From Brevibacillus antibioticus (lineage in GTDB: Bacteria > Bacillota > Bacilli > Brevibacillales > Brevibacillaceae), in NCBI RefSeq assembly GCF_005217615.1, contig NZ_SZNK01000001.1, forward strand, positions 2,437,501 to 2,501,500: DNA of 64,000 nt, in the 5' to 3' direction. The notes below the pieces were generated by a model that saw only the letters and a program-made list of their open reading frames with translations, ran no database searches and was not told where the DNA came from. The number at the start of each line of letters is the position of its first letter. Position 1 is the first letter of the stretch. This document shows positions 61,470-64,000 of this stretch, piece by piece. A program made the translations under genes and the position numbers.

Positions 61470-62039
61470 TTAAAATATCTTCTTCGCATCCTGCTCTTCC
61501 TTCAAAATCTCTACAGCCTCGCGAAAACGCATAGAGTGAACGACTTCACGCTCCCGCAAAAACTTCAAGCTATCCTGCAAATCAACATCATCGGTCATGT
61601 CAATTAGCCATTGATACGTCGCGCGGGCTTTTTCTTCTGCTGCAATATCCTCGTAAAGGTCGGCGATTGGATCGCCCTTGGCAGCAATATAGGCTGCCGT
61701 CCAGGGCACACCACTGGCATTGTTGTAAAAGAGCGCCCGATCATGATTGGCGTAATGCTCACCCAGTCCCGCTTCCTTCAACTCTTCGACAGTCGCGTCT
61801 TTGGTCAGCTTATACACCATTGTGGCAATCATTTCGAGATGCGCAAACTCTTCGGTAGCGATATCCGTTAATAAACCTACGACTTTATTTGGGATCGTAT
61901 ACCGCTGGTTCATATAGCGCAGGGCGGCTGCCAGCTCTCCATCCGCCCCTCCATATTGCTCAATCAAATATTTCGCCATTCTCACATCGCACTTACTGAC
62001 TCGAACCGGATACTGTAGTTTTTTTTCATAGATCCACAT
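61470..62039 (-). CDS. cotJC: Spore coat protein CotJC (manganese catalase family)
   Basis: Spore-coat protein of the non-haem manganese-catalase fold. The 189-residue product has MWIYEKKLQYPVRV, the metal-ligand segments LLTDIATEEFAHLEMIA and DIAAEEKARATYQWL, and the ending REREVVHSMRFREAVEIL. Glutamates and histidines of the four-helix bundle are present; catalase activity is plausible but unproven for CotJC. Third gene of cotJABC. Confidence 0.95.
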   Translation of the reverse strand: MWIYEKKLQYPVRVSKCDVRMAKYLIEQYGGADGELAAALRYMNQRYTIPNKVVGLLTDIATEEFAHLEMIATMVYKLTKDATVEELKEAGLGEHYANHDRALFYNNASGVPWTAAYIAAKGDPIADLYEDIAAEEKARATYQWLIDMTDDVDLQDSLKFLREREVVHSMRFREAVEILKEEQDAKKIF

Positions 62040-62060
62040 CGGTTTCGTTATCCCTCTCTT

Positions 62061-62333
62061 CTAAACTTGCCAAGGCCATGGATCATCATTCCACTGCCAC
62101 GGATAGCCTGAATAGCTGCGGCCAAGATTTTGCAAAGGCCCGTACAATTTCTCATATTCGTTCGCCAAAACCCAGCGCTGCTCCGTTAAATCATTAAACT
62201 GGTGAAGCGCATTCTGATCGGTGGGATGCGTATCTAAATAAAGACTGAGCTCTACCAGTACAAAGTCAATCGCTTGCAGCTGTTCAAGCAATGCGTAATA
62301 TTGTTCATCGCCAAATCTATTTTCAGCTGTCAT
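62061..62333 (-). CDS. cotJB: Spore coat protein CotJB
   Basis: A 90-residue coat-associated protein with YYALLEQLQAIDFVLVELSL and the conserved YLDTHPTDQNAL, and the tryptophan-rich ending SGYPWQWNDDPWPWQV. Its start overlaps the cotJA stop by 4 bp. Needed with CotJC in the coat of known spore formers. Confidence 0.95.
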   Translation of the reverse strand: MTAENRFGDEQYYALLEQLQAIDFVLVELSLYLDTHPTDQNALHQFNDLTEQRWVLANEYEKLYGPLQNLGRSYSGYPWQWNDDPWPWQV

Positions 62334-62557
62334 AAGTGCCCCCTCCCTAAATGACTCAGTCTGGGATCATAGGGGCTAAAAAGTGCCGGCCATAACGTAC
62401 CTAATTTCAACGCTTCCATCGGACTGTATTGCGGCAAGTTCTCCGGCTGAAACGTCATGAACAGCTGAGGGGGCACCTGGTAGGTCTTTACCCGAATCGG
62501 CGGACAAGGATCAAAGGGACCAACGTATGGAAAGTAGTCGCGTGTTTGCGAATGCAA
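62330..62557 (-). CDS. cotJA: Spore coat protein CotJA
   Basis: A 75-residue coat protein, proline-rich, with FPYVGPFDPCPPIRVKTYQV and YSPMEALKLGTLWPALFSPY. The start is TTG at 62557 after GGAGGAGG. First gene of cotJABC, sigma-E controlled in B. subtilis. Confidence 0.94.
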   Translation of the reverse strand: MHSQTRDYFPYVGPFDPCPPIRVKTYQVPPQLFMTFQPENLPQYSPMEALKLGTLWPALFSPYDPRLSHLGRGHL

Positions 62558-62602
62558 TGCTAATATCCTCCTCCAAATTGCAATGTCTGTTCCTTCATGA
62601 CT

Positions 62603-62610
62603 ACACTATG
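62603..62610 (-). promoter_or_regulatory. Possible sigma-E -10 element of cotJ
   Basis: On the minus strand CATAGTGT matches CATAnnnT, 45 bp before the TTG start. The -35 is not convincing. Confidence 0.3.
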
Positions 62611-62714
62611 CAGCCCACCCAGTAGGCGTGATTCCTACTCCCAAAAGAAAAACCGCTCTCCTCCATATTGATACAAGTACGAGAAGGGTGTGAGGAAACC
62701 ATAAAGAAAGAAAG

Positions 62715-62740
62715 CAAAAAAGAAAGGCATTCGCCTCCCC
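62715..62740 (-). terminator. Weak terminator after the cupredoxin gene
   Basis: On the minus strand AGGC-gaat-GCCT, extendable by two G-T pairs, is followed by TTCTTTTTT. The short stem makes this uncertain. Confidence 0.45.
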
Positions 62741-62747
62741 CTCTGCT

Positions 62748-63629
62748 TCATCCCGTCACTTGCAAGCGCCCCATCATGCCGCTTTCTTTGTGTCCCGGGA
62801 TCGTACAATAAAATTCATAGGTTCCTTCCTCCAATGCCTTCCACACGCTTTCAACAGCTTCTCCTGGTTTGGCGTGCAAATGAACTACGCCCTCACCCAT
62901 TGCTCCATGATGATGTTCGTTGCTTGATTCTGAAATCGTTACGATTTTTCCTTGCGACACAAGCTCGATATCGTGCTCTACATTGCCATCATTTTGAAAG
63001 ACGACTTTGATCTCCGTATCTTTTTTCACGATAAAGTGGTTCGGTTTATACGAAAAGTCGACGGCTGTAAGATTGATTTCTGTCGTGCGATCGCCTGCAA
63101 AAAGAGCCGGGGATGGAAACGATAATGATTGAAACCAGAAGAAGACGGCAAGCAGTAAGACAACTGGAGTAGCTGGATGATGAAAAAAGGAGGACCACTT
63201 CGTTTCTTTGTTATTGAAATCAATCAGCTTGGCTACAAGCAGCATACATACGGTAAAGAGCATGACGAAAACAAACAGGAGAGGCTCTACTTTTTCACCG
63301 GGAACCATCTCTCCCAGCATGGCGCCCATCATCCCGCCCATGACGCCCGATAATATTCCTTCAACAATACTCAGGATCGACAACGGAACTCCTAGTAAAA
63401 AACCAGCCAGCCCACCTGCCAGCATTCCCCACATGGTGGATACATAAAGGTCCCCCCGGTAAACATCGCCGAGGATCAACCCTCCGATTAAACCAATCAT
63501 CATACTGACTGACATCGTGCTCATCATGCCTTGCATATGATCGATTCCCTGCTTTCGTCGCCATATAAACCCTGTGAAGCAAACATAAGCGACACCGACA
63601 TAGATCAGGACCTGATATACCGCGTTCAA
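62748..63629 (-). CDS. Membrane protein with C-terminal cupredoxin domain
   Basis: A 293-residue protein. The N-terminal part (about residues 1-175) has about six hydrophobic segments rich in Gly and Met, including MIGLIGGLILGD and GVMGGMMGAMLGE. The C-terminal domain (about 195-293) is a cupredoxin: the first copper His is in VEHDIEL and the others in FYCTIPGHKESGMMG (Cys, His, Met). Copper binding at an extracytoplasmic site is strongly suggested. The TTG at 63629 follows GGGGGTGG; an extended frame to 63695 is less likely. The partner redox system is unknown. Confidence 0.82.
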   Translation of the reverse strand: MNAVYQVLIYVGVAYVCFTGFIWRRKQGIDHMQGMMSTMSVSMMIGLIGGLILGDVYRGDLYVSTMWGMLAGGLAGFLLGVPLSILSIVEGILSGVMGGMMGAMLGEMVPGEKVEPLLFVFVMLFTVCMLLVAKLIDFNNKETKWSSFFHHPATPVVLLLAVFFWFQSLSFPSPALFAGDRTTEINLTAVDFSYKPNHFIVKKDTEIKVVFQNDGNVEHDIELVSQGKIVTISESSNEHHHGAMGEGVVHLHAKPGEAVESVWKALEEGTYEFYCTIPGHKESGMMGRLQVTG

Positions 63630-63704
63630 GATACCACCCCCGAGTATATTCCCCTCATTGTAAAGTATGTCCTCCACCAACAAAGTAGGACACAACGAAC
63701 GTGA

Positions 63705-63730
63705 AAACCCTCTGACTGCTGTCGAGAGGG
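63705..63730 (-). terminator. Possible terminator after the EAL-domain gene
   Basis: On the minus strand CCCTCT (63725-63730) pairs with AGAGGG (63708-63713) across an 11-nt loop, followed by TTTTC. Confidence 0.55.
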
Positions 63731-63757
63731 CTCACACATTTACTATTTCGTTTTTGC

Positions 63758-64000
63758 TTACGCTTCTTGGCTGAGATGCGTTCTTATGGGAACAAAAAAC
63801 ACTCGCTCCACCTCATTCGCTGATAATGGGCGACTGTAATAGTACCCTTGAATTTCCTTGCAATGATTTTCTGTCAAAATATCCAACTGATCCTTCGTTT
63901 CAATTCCTTCTGCAATTACCTCCAATTTCAGATGCTTCGCCATCGAAATAATGGTGGCCACAATAGCTTTATCGTTATCATTTCGAGACAGGTCTGTGAT
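63758..64000 (-). CDS. EAL-domain protein, C-terminal fragment
   Basis: The last 80 codons of a probable cyclic-di-GMP phosphodiesterase, truncated by the window edge. The C-terminal EAL signature segments ITDLSRNDNDKAIVATIISM, KLEVIAEGIETKDQLDIL and CKEIQGYYYSRPL are clear. The catalytic EAL motif itself lies outside the window. Confidence 0.88.
   Translation of the reverse strand: MTDLSRNDNDKAIVATIISMAKHLKLEVIAEGIETKDQLDILTENHCKEIQGYYYSRPLSANEVERVFFVPIRTHLSQEA

Noticed and set aside
1-64000. CRISPR arrays, tRNA, rRNA, intact insertion sequences or prophage
   Set aside because: No regularly spaced direct repeats, no cloverleaf or rRNA sequence, and no transposase, integrase or phage structural genes were seen.

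Overview
The window is a contiguous piece of a low-to-medium GC, endospore-forming Firmicutes chromosome. The complete spoIIIAA-AH operon, cotJABC, the yqhO-yqhV type gene set, a stand-alone MurG paralogue and the overall gene order fit the Paenibacillaceae, most likely Brevibacillus or a close relative. This assignment is inference from gene content and order, not from a database search. I found no prophage, intact insertion sequence, CRISPR array, rRNA or tRNA.

Layout. 1-12.7 kb: a minus-strand housekeeping block running xseA-xseB-ispA and dxs-tlyA-nadK-argR-recN (DNA repair, isoprenoid precursors, NADP, arginine control), with an oppositely oriented M3 oligopeptidase gene between ispA and dxs. 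Upstream of it lie folD, a Kae1/TsaD-like paralogue, nusB, DUF2273, amaP and an Asp23-family gene. 12.7-14.6 kb: accBC (biotin carboxylase half of acetyl-CoA carboxylase). 14.8-22.8 kb: a sporulation block with the eight-gene spoIIIA operon behind a sigma-E-like promoter, a very acidic companion gene, yqhV, and on the other strand phosphosulfolactate synthase and phosphatase for the spore compound sulfolactate.

22.8-27 kb: a DUF441 membrane protein, an ECF sigma factor with its zinc-finger/DUF4179 anti-sigma factor, a 0.4 kb non-coding stretch holding a large nested inverted repeat, and a chromosomal aminoglycoside 6-adenylyltransferase gene. 27-34.7 kb: efp, an M24 peptidase, aroQ, yqhR, yqhQ, yqhP-like, a patatin-like lipase, mntR, an FMN reductase and a YkvI-like permease. 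34.7-50.9 kb: a tiny hydrophobic ORF, a secreted M28-fold protein that has lost most metal ligands, D-amino-acid aminotransferase, LipM octanoyltransferase, a second MurG, and the glycine cleavage operon gcvT-gcvPA-gcvPB under a tandem glycine riboswitch. Divergent from it are a SNF2 helicase (YqhH), YqhG and a secreted protein. Then follow ykuS-like, yqzE, aroK and a membrane-anchored M1 peptidase.

50.9-64 kb: a molybdate module (HTH/PBP-like regulator divergent from modABC, with a repeated palindromic operator candidate), orphan pxpA, ylbG, a cysteine-rich small gene convergent with ylbF, a helicase-associated protein without a motor domain, a PrcB-like exported protein, a His-rich membrane-anchored protein, RNase J, the cotJ spore-coat operon, a membrane-cupredoxin fusion, and the C-terminal part of an EAL-domain protein cut by the window edge.

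Functional themes: sporulation (spoIIIA, sulfolactate, cotJ), C1/glycine metabolism linked to lipoylation (gcv plus LipM, folD), isoprenoid/cell-wall supply (dxs, ispA, MurG2, dat) and metal handling (mntR, mod, cupredoxin). The strongest candidates for something undescribed are the nested inverted repeat at about 25.77-25.98 kb, the degenerate M28 protein, the 26-residue membrane ORF at 34.7 kb and the operator-like repeats at 33.59 and 52.06 kb.
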